This document shows positions 46,719 through 59,537 of a DNA stretch of 64,000 nucleotides, in pieces. Each line of letters starts with the position of its first letter. Position 1 is the first letter of the stretch. Origin of the DNA: Misgurnus anguillicaudatus (lineage: Eukaryota; Chordata; Actinopteri; Cypriniformes; Cobitidae); NCBI RefSeq assembly GCF_027580225.2, contig NC_073346.2, positions 7,156,001 through 7,220,000 on the forward strand. Reading direction: 5' to 3'. Made by a program: the position numbers and the translations under genes. The notes beneath the pieces are model-generated. The model was not told the DNA's origin. It worked only from the letters and a program-made list of their open reading frames with translations, and did no database searches.

Positions 46719-47504
46719 AACACTCTGGGAAGTCATGCTTGGAGAAGACAGCTGGATTCTGGAGGCCAGCTGCCAAACTTCATTATTAAATATTAATCCG
46801 GTTTTACTCTGCCATCATTAAATCCATTATTACACAATCAATAATTACATGGTTCCCTGCTGCAGCAGCCAAGGACAAGGCCAAGCTGCAGCGGGTGATC
46901 CGCTCGGCAGAGAGAGTGATCAACACCTCTCTACCTTCTCTGGAATCCCTTCACAACATCAGGGCTGTGAGAAGGGCAAGAAAAATTATGTCTGACCCAT
47001 CTCATCCAGGCTGTACCATGTTTCAGCTGCTCCTTTCAGGTAGAAGGCTTCGGCTCCCGAGAACTGCAAAATCCCGGCATCGCCTGAGCTTCTTTCCCAC
47101 GGCCGCCAGGCTGCTTAATGACAATTCAATTCCTTTTCAGGACTGAATGCACTGTTTGCACTTTATTGTTTCTATTACTCCTACTTTTATCATTCAGTAT
47201 TAGTGTAAGTATCATTATTACTCTTAGCACCTTCCATTCACCTTCCATATGACTGTGTATTGTCATATCTTGTTCTGTCTTAATGTTTCGTTTGCCACAT
47301 TACATCCATGCGTGACTGGATGTAAAGAATTCCAATTGTGTTTGACACTATATTGCAATAAATTGAACCTTGAACCTTCATCTCTACCAGAATGGGAAAC
47401 CGGGTCATCCCCCGCGTGCCTGTCTCCTGGCGTCTTTGAAAAGGACGCTCCCTCGGAAGAAAGCGCGATACACAGCACGGGTGGCTACAACAAAGGCAAG
47501 AGAA

Positions 47505-47587
47505 TGTCAGAAGTGGGATTCGAACCCACGCCTCCAGAGGAGACTGCGACCTGAACGCAGCGCCTTAGACCGCTCGGCCATCCTGAC
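47505..47587 (-). tRNA. tRNA-Leu(CAG)
   Basis: Unit 15. Unchanged. Confidence 0.97.
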
Positions 47588-48711
47588 CAACCCAACTGGC
47601 CCGGGCGAGTCGATTGCGCTCCTCAGCGAATGTGCCGGTGTAGCTTTTGGAATGACTCACGATTTTATTGCCTTCATGCAGCTCATCTTTAATTCTTATT
47701 TATTTCTTTACAAACGCCTTGAAATAGTGACGAATGTGGATTTTTCGAAATGAGGAACAATGTGCCCGAAGCCTTTCATTTGCCAAAAGCACACCCAGCC
47801 CGTCTCCATATGCCCTGTAACGGATGCTGTCAAAGTGGTTTTGCATTCAATGATCCTTTCCCCCTTGATCATACTGTTTTAGAACAGGGTCACAAAAAGG
47901 AATCGCCATTCTCAGACCCTGCTCGTTCTACTTGAACGCGCAATGAAAATACTTGATCAAATGCGGATGGACGCCGGCATTGCAATTTAGCGAAAAAGCG
48001 CCATCTCTGTACGTCTCAGGGCCTTTTTATGGTTCGCAGTTGCCTTCTAATGTAGACAACAGTTAACCATACGGCGGCGACATCCTTAAAAGAACCGGTG
48101 GCATTGTGTCTCGAGCACACAAGGCAAACAAGAGATTCTTCAAGAGGTGAGTGCGAAGTACAGTTTACTGCCACAGGCAATGGCCGCAGAGCTTTTTCTT
48201 TAACAGACTCTAATACGTGGAACACGTCACCAACTTACATAGGACAGTCTTTCAACTTTAGCACAATTTAAGTTTTTCTACTAGATAATGAGGCTAAAGA
48301 CGAGCCAAATACGTGATCACTGAACAACTGGGACTTTCCATTGTGGATATGTAACGTTATTCCATTAATCTGTCAGCTGTGTCAAATGTGTCAAATGTAA
48401 GTGTTTATTTATAATGGGTTTTATCTAGCCTGAGAGCATGTGCGCCAAGATCGTCCAGCAACGGCAGGCGTGCCATTCTCGACACCATTTAAAAGACGAT
48501 AGGAATCCTGGGCATGACATAGCCCCTCTGTGTCTCCTTGAAGTTGTTTCTGTACGTGTAACAAATTAAGAACGAGAAGGTCCTCAGTGTGGGTAGCCAG
48601 AGTGCAAGAAGCCCAGTCGTGCTCTCCTCGTAGGAGTTTCCTCGCTGGTGGCGCACAAAATGCCACGCAACCAGACAAAAGGGGCCACCCAGGAGCCGTC
48701 GGTCTGGGCGT

Positions 48712-48785
48712 GCCTCGTTGGCGCAGTTAGGCAGCGCGTCAGTCTCATAATCTGAAGGTCGTGAGTTTGAGCCTCACATGGGGCA
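48712..48785 (+). tRNA. tRNA-Met(CAT), T-loop C56 to T variant
   Basis: Unit 16. The T loop reads TTTGAGC instead of TTCGAGC, damaging the B box and the conserved C56; C67 to T makes a G.T wobble in the acceptor stem. Shared with units 17 and 21. Confidence 0.85.
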
Positions 48786-48877
48786 GGGTGCCCTTTTGTC
48801 GACTAGTTTGAGCCTTTAGCCCCGTTTTCCTTCCGCACAGTGTGCCACGCGTCCACGGCCTGAAGGCCAGCGTGTCC

Positions 48878-48949
48878 TCCCTGGTGGTCTAGTGGCTAGG
48901 ATTCGGCGCTCTCACCGCCGCGGCCCGGGTTCGATTCCCGGTCAGGGAA
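48878..48949 (+). tRNA. tRNA-Glu(CTC)
   Basis: Unit 16. Unchanged; a 9-bp deletion lies ~160 bp downstream in the spacer. Confidence 0.97.
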
Positions 48950-49208
48950 CGCTCTTTTGACGTGCGCTTGCCTTTTTCACCGGCCGGGTTATGCGCAATG
49001 CTGGCTTCGAAGGCAAGGATCGCAGCACCTCCAAGAGGCAAAGCTTCACTGCCTCCGGCCCATCGACCTAAGGTTGGACGGCTAAATTGCCTGCCTGCAG
49101 TCCTGCGCTCCGCAATCAGAGCCTGGTGTGCGTCCTCTGCTCTACTGAGGCATGTTGACGCAGGACAGCAGACACCCAACTTGTGGGAGGAAGGAGTAAA
49201 AACAGGAT

Positions 49209-49281
49209 CGAGCCAGCCAGGAGTCGAACCTAGAATCTTCTGATCCGTAGTCAGACGCGTTATCCATTGCGCCACTGGCCC
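49209..49281 (-). tRNA. tRNA-Arg(ACG)
   Basis: Unit 16. Same as 3030-3102. Confidence 0.97.
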
Positions 49282-50067
49282 AACAACCTGGGAAGTCATG
49301 CTTGGAGAAGACAGCTGGATTCTGGAGGCCAGCTGGCAAACTTCATTATTAAATATTAATCCGGTTTTACTCTGCCATCATTAAATCCATTATTACACAA
49401 TCAATAATTACATGGTTCCCTGCTGCAGCAGCCAAGGACAAGGCCAAGCTGCAGCGGGTGATCCGCTCGGCAGAGAGAGTGATCAACACCTCTCTACCTT
49501 CTCTGGAATCCCTTCACAACATCAGGGCTGTGAGAAGGGCAAGAAAAATTATGTCTGACCCATCTCATCCAGGCTGTACCATGTTTCAGCTGCTCCTTTC
49601 AGGTAGAAGGCTTCGGCTCCCGAGAACTGCAAAATCCCGGCATCGCCTGAGCTTCTTTCCCACGGCCGCCAGGCTGCTTAATGACAATCCAATTCCTTTT
49701 CAGGACTGAATGCACTGTTTGCACTTTATTGTTTCTATTACTCCTACTTTTATCATTCAGTATTAGTGTAAGTATCATTATTACTCTTAGCACCTTCCAT
49801 TCACCTTCCATATGACTGTGTATTGTCATATCTTGTTCTGTCTTAATGTTTCGTTTGCCACATTACATCCATGCGTGACTGGATGTAAAGAATTCCAATT
49901 GTGTTTGACACTATATTGCAATAAATTGAACCTTGAACCTTCATCTCTACCAGAATGGGAAACCGGGTCATCCCCCGCGTGCCTGTCTCCTGGCGTCTTT
50001 GAAAAGGACGCTCCCTCGGAAGAAAGCGCGATACACAGCACGGGTGGCTACAACAAAGGCAAGAGAA

Positions 50068-50150
50068 TGTCAGAAGTGGGATTCGAACCCACGCCTCCAG
50101 AGGAGACTGCGACCTGAACGCAGCGCCTTAGACCGCTCGGCCATCCTGAC
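50068..50150 (-). tRNA. tRNA-Leu(CAG)
   Basis: Unit 16. Unchanged. Confidence 0.97.
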
Positions 50151-51274
50151 CAACCCAACTGGCCCGGGCGAGTCGATTGCGCTCCTCAGCGAATGTGCCG
50201 GTGTAGCTTTTGGAATGACTCACGATTTTATTGCCTTCATGCAGCTCATCTTTAATTCTTATTTATTTCTTTACAAACGCCTTGAAATAGTGACGAATGT
50301 GGATTTTTCGAAATGAGGAACAATGTGCCCGAAGCCTTTCATTTGCCAAAAGCACACCCAGCCCGTCTCCATATGCCCTGTAACGGATGCTGTCAAAGTG
50401 GTTTTGCATTCAATGATCCTTTCCCCCTTGATCATACTGTTTTAGAACAGGGTCACAAAAAGGAATCGCCATTCTCAGACCCTGCTCGTTCTACTTGAAC
50501 GCGCAATGAAAATACTTGATCAAATGCGGATGGACGCCGGCATTGCAATTTAGCGAAAAAGCGCCATCTCTGTACGTCTCAGGGCCTTTTTATGGTTCGC
50601 AGTTGCCTTCTAATGTAGACAACAGTTAACCATACGGCGGCGACATCCTTAAAAGAACCGGTGGCATTGTGTCTCGAGCACACAAGGCAAACAAGAGATT
50701 CTTCAAGAGGTGAGTGCGAAGTACAGTTTACTGCCACAGGCAATGGCCGCAGAGCTTTTTCTTTAACAGACTCTAATACGTGGAACACGTCACCAACTTA
50801 CATAGGACAGTCTTTCAACTTTAGCACAATTTAAGTTTTTCTACTAGATAATGAGGCTAAAGACGAGCCAAATACGTGATCACTGAACAACTGGGACTTT
50901 CCATTGTGGATATGTAACGTTATTCCATTAATCTGTCAGCTGTGTCAAATGTGTCAAATGTAAGTGTTTATTTATAATGGGTTTTATCTAGCCTGAGAGC
51001 ATGTGCGCCAAGATCGTCCAGCAACGGCAGGCGTGCCATTCTCGACACCATTTAAAAGACGATAGGAATCCTGGGCATGACATAGCCCCTCTGTGTCTCC
51101 TTGAAGTTGTTTCTGTACGTGTAACAAATTAAGAACGAGAAGGTCCTCAGTGTGGGTAGCCAGAGTGCAAGAAGCCCAGTCGTGCTCTCCTCGTAGGAGT
51201 TTCCTCGCTGGTGGCGCACAAAATGCCACGCAACCAGACAAAAGGGGCCACCCAGGAGCCGTCGGTCTGGGCGT

Positions 51275-51348
51275 GCCTCGTTGGCGCAGTTAGGCAGCGC
51301 GTCAGTCTCATAATCTGAAGGTCGTGAGTTTGAGCCTCACATGGGGCA
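51275..51348 (+). tRNA. tRNA-Met(CAT), T-loop C56 to T variant
   Basis: Unit 17. Same two changes as unit 16. Confidence 0.85.
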
Positions 51349-51440
51349 GGGTGCCCTTTTGTCGACTAGTTTGAGCCTTTAGCCCCGTTTTCCTTCCGCA
51401 CAGTGTGCCACGCGTCCACGGCCTGAAGGCCAGCGTGTCC

Positions 51441-51512
51441 TCCCTGGTGGTCTAGTGGCTAGGATTCGGCGCTCTCACCGCCGCGGCCCGGGTTCGATTC
51501 CCGGTCAGGGAA
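51441..51512 (+). tRNA. tRNA-Glu(CTC)
   Basis: Unit 17. Unchanged. Confidence 0.97.
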
Positions 51513-51771
51513 CGCTCTTTTGACGTGCGCTTGCCTTTTTCACCGGCCGGGTTATGCGCAATGCTGGCTTCGAAGGCAAGGATCGCAGCACCTCCAAGAG
51601 GCAAAGCTTCACTGCCTCCGGCCCATCGACCTAAGGTTGGACGGCTAAATTGCCTGCCTGCAGTCCTGCGCTCCGCAATCAGAGCCTGGTGTGCGTCCTC
51701 TGCTCTACTGAGGCATGTTGACGCAGGACAGCAGACACCCAACTTGTGGGAGGAAGGAGTAAAAACAGGAT

Positions 51772-51844
51772 CGAGCCAGCCAGGAGTCGAACCTAGAATC
51801 TTCTGATCCATAGTCAGACGCGTTATCCATTGCGCCACTGGCCC
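51772..51844 (-). tRNA. tRNA-Arg body with ATG anticodon
   Basis: Unit 17. The loop reads CTATGGA where all other copies read CTACGGA, so the anticodon (51811-51809, minus strand) is ATG, complementary to His codons, on an otherwise perfect Arg body. An annotation tool may report it as His(ATG) or as an isotype mismatch. Function unknown. Confidence 0.93.
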
Positions 51845-52630
51845 AACAACCTGGGAAGTCATGCTTGGAGAAGACAGCTGGATTCTGGAGGCCAGCTGGC
51901 AAACTTCATTATTAAATATTAATCCGGTTTTACTCTGCCATCATTAAATCCATTATTACACAATCAATAATTACATGGTTCCCTGCTGCAGCAGCCAAGG
52001 ACAAGGCCAAGCTGCAGCGGGTGATCCGCTCGGCAGAGAGAGTGATCAACACCTCTCTACCTTCTCTGGAATCCCTTCACAACATCAGGGCTGTGAGAAG
52101 GGCAAGAAAAATTATGTCTGACCCATCTCATCCAGGCTGTACCATGTTTCAGCTGCTCCTTTCAGGTAGAAGGCTTCGGCTCCCGAGAACTGCAAAATCC
52201 CGGCATCGCCTGAGCTTCTTTCCCACGGCCGCCAGGCTGCTTAATGACAATCCAATTCCTTTTCAGGACTGAATGCACTGTTTGCACTTTATTGTTTCTA
52301 TTACTCCTACTTTTATCATTCAGTATTAGTGTAAGTATCATTATTACTCTTAGCACCTTCCATTCACCTTCCATATGACTGTGTATTGTCATATCTTGTT
52401 CTGTCTTAATGTTTCGTTTGCCACATTACATCCATGCGTGACTGGATGTAAAGAATTCCAATTGTGTTTGACACTATATTGCAATAAATTGAACCTTGAA
52501 CCTTCATCTCTACCAAAATGGGAAACCGGGTCATCCCCCGCGTGCCTGTCTCCTGGCGTCTTTGAAAAGGACGCTCCCTCGGAAGAAAGCGCGATACACA
52601 GCACGGGTGGCTACAACAAAGGTAAGAGAA

Positions 52631-52713
52631 TGTCAGAAGTGGGATTCGAACCCACGCCTCAAGAGGAGACTGCGACCTGAACGCAGCGCCTTAGACCGCT
52701 CGGCCATCCTGAC
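52631..52713 (-). tRNA. tRNA-Leu(CAG), variable-arm variant
   Basis: Unit 17. One change (CCTCCAGAGG to CCTCAAGAGG on the + strand) opens one pair of the long variable arm. The only altered uninterrupted Leu copy seen. Confidence 0.93.
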
Positions 52714-53814
52714 CAACCCAACTGGCCTGGGCGAGTCGATAGCGCTCCTCAGCGAATGTGCCGGTGTAGCTTTTGGAATGACTCACGATTTTATTGCCTT
52801 CATGCAGCTTATCTTTAATTCTTATTTATTTCTTTACAAACGCCTTGAAATAGTGACGAATGTGGATTTTTCTAAATGAGGAACAATGTGCCCGAAGCCT
52901 TTCATTTGCCAAAAGCACACCCAGCCCGTCTCCATATGCCCTGTAACGGATGCTGTCAAAGTGGTTTTGCATTCAATGATCCTTTCCCCCTTGATCATAC
53001 TGTTTTAGAACAGGGTCACAAAAAGGAATCGCCATTCTCAGACCCTGCTCGTTCTACTTGAACGCGCAATGAAAATACTTGATCAAATGCGGATGGACGC
53101 GGCATTGCAATTTAGCGAAAAAGCGCCATCTCTGTACGTCTCAGGGCCTTTTTATGGTTCGCAGTTGCTTTCTAATGTAGACAACAGTTAACCATACGGC
53201 GGCGACATCCTTAAAATAACCGGTGGCATTGTGTCTCGAGCACACAAGGCAAACAAGAGATTCTTCAAGAGGTGAGTGCGAAGTACAGTTTACTGCCACA
53301 GGCAATGGCCGCAGAGCTTTTTCTTTAACAGACTCTAATACGTGGAACACGTCACCAACTTACATAGGACAGTCTTTCAACTTTAGCACAATTTAAGTTT
53401 TTCTACTAGATAATGAGGCTAACTGAACAACTGGGACTTTGCATTGTGGATATGTAACGTTATTCCATTAATCTGTCAGCTGTGTCAAATGTGTCAAATG
53501 TAAGTGTTTATTTATAATGGGTTTTATCTAGCCTGAGAGCATGTGCGCCAAGATCGTCCAGCAACGGCAGGCGTGCCATTCTCGACACCATTTAAAAGAC
53601 GATAGGAATCCTGGGCATGACATAGCCCCTCTGTGTCTCCTTGAAGTTGTTTCTGTACGTGTAACAAATTAAGAACGAGAAGGTCCTCAGTGTGGGTAGC
53701 CAGAGTGCAAGAAGCCCAGTCGTGCTCTCCTCGCAGGAGTTTCCTCGCTGGTGGCGCACAAAATGCCACGCAACCAGACACAAGGGGCCACCCAGGAGCC
53801 GTCGGTCTGGGCGT

Positions 53815-53888
53815 GCCTCGTTGGCGCAGTTAGGCAGCGCGTCAGTCTCATAATCTGAAGGTCGTGAGTTCGAGCCTCACACGGGGCA
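53815..53888 (+). tRNA. tRNA-Met(CAT)
   Basis: Unit 18. Same as 2524-2597. Confidence 0.97.
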
Positions 53889-53980
53889 GGGTGCCCTTTT
53901 GTCGACTAGTTTGAGCATTTGGCCCCGTTTTCCTTCCGCACAGTGTGCCACGCGTCCACGGCCTGAAGCCCAGCGTGTCC

Positions 53981-54052
53981 TCCCTGGTGGTCTAGTGGCT
54001 AGGATTCGGCGCTCTCACCGCCGCGGCCCGGGTTCGATTCCCGGTCAGGGAA
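53981..54052 (+). tRNA. tRNA-Glu(CTC)
   Basis: Unit 18. Unchanged. Confidence 0.97.
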
Positions 54053-54320
54053 CGCTCTTTTGACGTGCGCTTGCCTTTTTCACCGGCCGGGTTATGCGCA
54101 ATGCTGGCTTCGAAGGCAAGGATCGCAGCACCTCCAAGAGGCAAAGCTTCACTGCCTCCGGCCCATCGACCTAAGGTTGGACGGCTAAATTGCCTGCCTG
54201 CAGTCCTGCGCTCCGCCATCTGAGCAATCAGAGCCTGGTGTGCGTCCTCTGCTCTACTGAGGCATGTTGACGCAGGACAGCAGACACCCAACTTGTGGGA
54301 GGAAGGAGTAAAAACAGGAT

Positions 54321-54393
54321 CGAGTCAGCCAGGAGTCGAACCTAGAATCTTCTGATCCGTAGTCAGACGCGTTATCCATTGCGCCACTGGCCC
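54321..54393 (-). tRNA. tRNA-Arg(ACG), acceptor C4.A69 variant
   Basis: Unit 18. Same change as unit 13. Confidence 0.88.
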
Positions 54394-55179
54394 AACACTC
54401 TGGGAAGTCATGCTTGGAGAAGACAGCTGGATTCTGGAGGCCAGCTGCCAAACTTCATTATTAAATATTAATCCGGTTTTACTCTGCCATCATTAAATCC
54501 ATTATTACACAATCAATAATTACATGGTTCCCTGCTGCAGCAGCCAAGGACAAGGCCAAGCTGCAGCGGGTGATCCGCTCGGCAGAGAGAGTGATCAACA
54601 CCTCTCTACCTTCTCTGGAATCCCTTCACAACATCAGGGCTGTGAGAAGGGCAAGAAAAATTATGTCTGACCCATCTCATCCAGGCTGTACCATGTTTCA
54701 GCTGCTCCTTTCAGGTAGAAGGCTTCGGCTCCCGAGAACTGCAAAATCCCGGCATCGCCTGAGCTTCTTTCCCACGGCCGCCAGGCTGCTTAATGACAAT
54801 TCAATTCCTTTTCAGGACTGAATGCACTGTTTGCACTTTATTGTTTCTATTACTCCTACTTTTATCATTCAGTATTAGTGTAAGTATCATTATTACTCTT
54901 AGCACCTTCCATTCACCTTCCATATGACTGTGTATTGTCATATCTTGTTCTGTCTTAATGTTTCGTTTGCCACATTACATCCATGCGTGACTGGATGTAA
55001 AGAATTCCAATTGTGTTTGACACTATATTGCAATAAATTGAACCTTGAACCTTCATCTCTACCAAAATGGGAAACCGGGTCATCCCCCGCGTGCCTGTCT
55101 CCTGGCGTCTTTGAAAAGGACGCTCCCTCGGAAGAAAGCGCGATACACAGCACGGGTGGCTACAACAAAGGCAAGAGAA

Positions 55180-55262
55180 TGTCAGAAGTGGGATTCGAAC
55201 CCACGCCTCCAGAGGAGACTGCGACCTGAACGCAGCGCCTTAGACCGCTCGGCCATCCTGAC
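55180..55262 (-). tRNA. tRNA-Leu(CAG)
   Basis: Unit 18. Unchanged. Confidence 0.97.
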
Positions 55263-56386
55263 CAACCCAACTGGCCCGGGCGAGTCGATTGCGCTCCTCA
55301 GCGAATGTGCCGGTGTAGCTTTTGGAATGACTCACGATTTTATTGCCTTCATGCAGCTCATCTTTAATTCTTATTTATTTCTTTACAAACGCCTTGAAAT
55401 AGTGACGAATGTGGATTTTTCGAAATGAGGAACAATGTGCCCGAAGCCTTTCATTTGCCAAAAGCACACCCAGCCCGTCTCCATATGCCCTGTAACGGAT
55501 GCTGTCAAAGTGGTTTTGCATTCAATGATCCTTTCCCCCTTGATCATACTGTTTTAGAACAGGGTCACAAAAAGGAATCGCCATTCTCAGACCCTGCTCG
55601 TTCTACTTGAACGCGCAATGAAAATACTTGATCAAATGCGGATGGACGCCGGCATTGCAATTTAGCGAAAAAGCGCCATCTCTGTACGTCTCAGGGCCTT
55701 TTTATGGTTCGCAGTTGCCTTCTAATGTAGACAACAGTTAACCATACGGCGGCGACATCCTTAAAAGAACCGGTGGCATTGTGTCTCGAGCACACAAGGC
55801 AAACAAGAGATTCTTCAAGAGGTGAGTGCGAAGTACAGTTTACTGCCACAGGCAATGGCCGCAGAGCTTTTTCTTTAACAGACTCTAATACGTGGAACAC
55901 GTCACCAACTTACATAGGACAGTCTTTCAACTTTAGCACAATTTAAGTTTTTCTACTAGATAATGAGGCTAAAGACGAGCCAAACACGTGATCACTGAAC
56001 AACTGGGACTTTGCATTGTGGATATGTAACGTTATTCCATTAATCTGTCAGCTGTGTCAAATGTGTCAAATGTAAGTGTTTATTTATAATGGGTTTTATC
56101 TAGCCTGAGAGCATGTGCGCCAAGATCGTCCAGCAACGGCAGGCGTGCCATTCTCGACACCATTTAAAAGACGATAGGAATCCTGGGCATGACATAGCCC
56201 CTCTGTGTCTCCTTGAAGTTGTTTCTGTACGTGTAACAAATTAAGAACGAGAAGGTCCTCAGTGTGGGTAGCCAGAGTGCAAGAAGCCCAGTCGTGCTCT
56301 CCTCGCAGGAGTTTCCTCGCTGGTGGCGCACAAAATGCCACGCAACCAGACACAAGGGGCCACCCAGGAGCCGTCGGTCTGGGCGT

Positions 56387-56460
56387 GCCTCGTTGGCGCA
56401 GTTAGGCAGCGCGTCAGTCTCATAATCTGAAGGTCGTGAGTTCGAGCCTCACACGGGGCA
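56387..56460 (+). tRNA. tRNA-Met(CAT)
   Basis: Unit 19. Same as 2524-2597. Confidence 0.97.
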
Positions 56461-56552
56461 GGGTGCCCTTTTGTCGACTAGTTTGAGCATTTGGCCCCGT
56501 TTTCCTTCCGCACAGTGTGCCACGCGTCCACGGCCTGAAGCCCAGCGTGTCC

Positions 56553-56624
56553 TCCCTGGTGGTCTAGTGGCTAGGATTCGGCGCTCTCACCGCCGCGGCC
56601 CGGGTTCGATTCCCGGTCAGGGAA
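56553..56624 (+). tRNA. tRNA-Glu(CTC)
   Basis: Unit 19. Unchanged. Confidence 0.97.
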
Positions 56625-56892
56625 CGCTCTTTTGACGTGCGCTTGCCTTTTTCACCGGCCGGGTTATGCGCAATGCTGGCTTCGAAGGCAAGGATCGCAG
56701 CACCTCCAAGAGGCAAAGCTTCACTGCCTCCGGCCCATCGACCTAAGGTTGGACGGCTAAATTGCCTGCCTGCAGTCCTGCGCTCCGCCATCTGAGCAAT
56801 CAGAGCCTGGTGTGCGTCCTCTGCTCTACTGAGGCATGTTGACGCAGGACAGCAGACACCCAACTTGTGGGAGGAAGGAGTAAAAACAGGAT

Positions 56893-56965
56893 CGAGTCAG
56901 CCAGGAGTCGAACCTAGAATCTTCTGATCCGTAGTCAGACGCGTTATCCATTGCGCCACTGGCCC
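56893..56965 (-). tRNA. tRNA-Arg(ACG), acceptor C4.A69 variant
   Basis: Unit 19. Same change as unit 13. Confidence 0.88.
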
Positions 56966-57751
56966 AACACTCTGGGAAGTCATGCTTGGAGAAGACAGCT
57001 GGATTCTGGAGGCCAGCTGCCAAACTTCATTATTAAATATTAATCCGGTTTTACTCTGCCATCATTAAATCCATTATTACACAATCAATAATTACATGGT
57101 TCCCTGCTGCAGCAGCCAAGGACAAGGCCAAGCTGCAGCGGGTGATCCGCTCGGCAGAGAGAGTGATCAACACCTCTCTACCTTCTCTGGAATCCCTTCA
57201 CAACATCAGGGCTGTGAGAAGGGGAAGAAAAATTATGTCTGACCCATCTCATCCAGGCTGTACCATGTTTCAGCTGCTCCTTTCAGGTAGAAGGCTTCGG
57301 CTCCCGAGAACTGCAAAATCCCGGCATCGCCTGAGCTTCTTTCCCACGGCCGCCAGGCTGCTTAATGACAATTCAATTCCTTTTCAGGACTGAATGCACT
57401 GTTTGCACTTTATTGTTTCTATTACTCCTACTTTTATCATTCAGTATTAGTGTAAGTATCATTATTACTCTTAGCACCTTCCATTCACCTTCCATATGAC
57501 TGTGTATTGTCATATCTTGTTCTGTCTTAATGTTTCGTTTGCCACATTACATCCATGCGTGACTGGATGTAAAGAATTCCAATTGTGTTTGACACTATAT
57601 TGCAATAAATTGAACCTTGAACCTTCATCTCTACCAGAATGGGAAACCAGGTCATCCCCCGCGTGCCTGTCTCCTGGCGTCTTTGAAAAGGACGCTCCCT
57701 CGGAAGAAAGCGCGATACACAGCACGGGTGGCTACAACAAAGGCAAGAGAA

Positions 57752-57834
57752 TGTCAGAAGTGGGATTCGAACCCACGCCTCCAGAGGAGACTGCGACCTG
57801 AACGCAGCGCCTTAGACCGCTCGGCCATCCTGAC
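57752..57834 (-). tRNA. tRNA-Leu(CAG)
   Basis: Unit 19. Unchanged. Confidence 0.97.
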
Positions 57835-58958
57835 CAACCCAACTGGCCCGGGCGAGTCGATTGCGCTCCTCAGCGAATGTGCCGGTGTAGCTTTTGGAAT
57901 GACTCACGATTTTATTGCCTTCATGCAGCTCATCTTTAATTCTTATTTATTTCTTTACAAACGCCTTGAAATAGTGACGAATGTGGATTTTTCGAAATGA
58001 GGAACAATGTGCCCGAAGCCTTTCATTTGCCAAAAGCACACCCAGCCCGTCTCCATATGCCCTGTAACGGATGCTGTCAAAGTGGTTTTGCATTCAATGA
58101 TCCTTTCCCCCTTGATCATACTGTTTTAGAACAGGGTCACAAAAAGGAATCGCCATTCTCAGACCCTGCTCGTTCTACTTGAACGCGCAATGAAAATACT
58201 TGATCAAATGCGGATGGACGCCGGCATTGCAATTTAGCGAAAAAGCGCCATCTCTGTACGTCTCAGGGCCTTTTTATGGTTCGCAGTTGCCTTCTAATGT
58301 AGACAACAGTTAACCATACGGCGGCGACATCCTTAAAAGAACCGGTGGCATTGTGTCTCGAGCACACAAGGCAAACAAGAGATTCTTCAAGAGGTGAGTG
58401 CGAAGTACAGTTTACTGCCACAGGCAATGGCCGCAGAGCTTTTTCTTTAACAGACTCTAATACGTGGAACACGTCACCAACTTACATAGGACAGTCTTTC
58501 AACTTTAGCACAATTTAAGTTTTTCTACTAGATAATGAGGCTAAAGACGAGCCAAACACGTGATCACTGAACAACTGGGACTTTGCATTGTGGATATGTA
58601 ACGTTATTCCATTAATCTGTCAGCTGTGTCAAATGTGTCAAATGTAAGTGTTTATTTATAATGGGTTTTATCTAGCCTGAGAGCATGTGCGCCAAGATCG
58701 TCCAGCAACGGCAGGCGTGCCATTCTCGACACCATTTAAAAGACGATAGGAATCCTGGGCATGACATAGCCCCTCTGTGTCTCCTTGAAGTTGTTTCTGT
58801 ACGTGTAACAAATTAAGAACGAGAAGGTCCTCAGTGTGGGTAGCCAGAGTGCAAGAAGCCCAGTCGTGCTCTCCTCGCAGGAGTTTCCTCGCTGGTGGCG
58901 CACAAAATGCCACGCAACCAGACACAAGGGGCCACCCAGGAGCCGTCGGTCTGGGCGT

Positions 58959-59032
58959 GCCTCGTTGGCGCAGTTAGGCAGCGTGTCAGTCTCATAATCT
59001 GAAGGTCGTGAGTTCGAGCCTCACACGGGGCA
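58959..59032 (+). tRNA. tRNA-Met(CAT)
   Basis: Unit 20. C25 to T changes a D-stem pair to a G.T wobble; private to this copy. Confidence 0.95.
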
Positions 59033-59124
59033 GGGTGCCCTTTTGTCGACTAGTTTGAGCATTTGGCCCCGTTTTCCTTCCGCACAGTGTGCCACGCGTC
59101 CACGGCCTGAAGCCCAGCGTGTCC

Positions 59125-59196
59125 TCCCTGGTGGTCTAGTGGCTAGGATTCGGCGCTCTCACCGCCGCGGCCCGGGTTCGATTCCCGGTCAGGGAA
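59125..59196 (+). tRNA. tRNA-Glu(CTC)
   Basis: Unit 20. Unchanged. Confidence 0.97.
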
Positions 59197-59464
59197 CGCT
59201 CTTTTGACGTGCGCTTGCCTTTTTCACCGGCCGGGTTATGCGCAATGCTGGCTTCGAAGGCAAGGATCGCAGCACCTCCAAGAGGCAAAGCTTCACTGCC
59301 TCCGGCCCATCGACCTAAGGTTGGACGGCTAAATTGCCTGCCTGCAGTCCTGCGCTCCGCCATCTGAGCAATCAGAGCCTGGTGTGCGTCCTCTGCTCTA
59401 CTGAGGCATGTTGACGCAGGACAGCAGACACCCAACTTGTGGGAGGAAGGAGTAAAAACAGGAT

Positions 59465-59537
59465 CGAGCCAGCCAGGAGTCGAACCTAGAATCTTCTGAT
59501 CCGTAGTCAGACGCGTTATCCATTGCGCCACTGGCCC
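59465..59537 (-). tRNA. tRNA-Arg(ACG)
   Basis: Unit 20. Same as 3030-3102. Confidence 0.97.
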
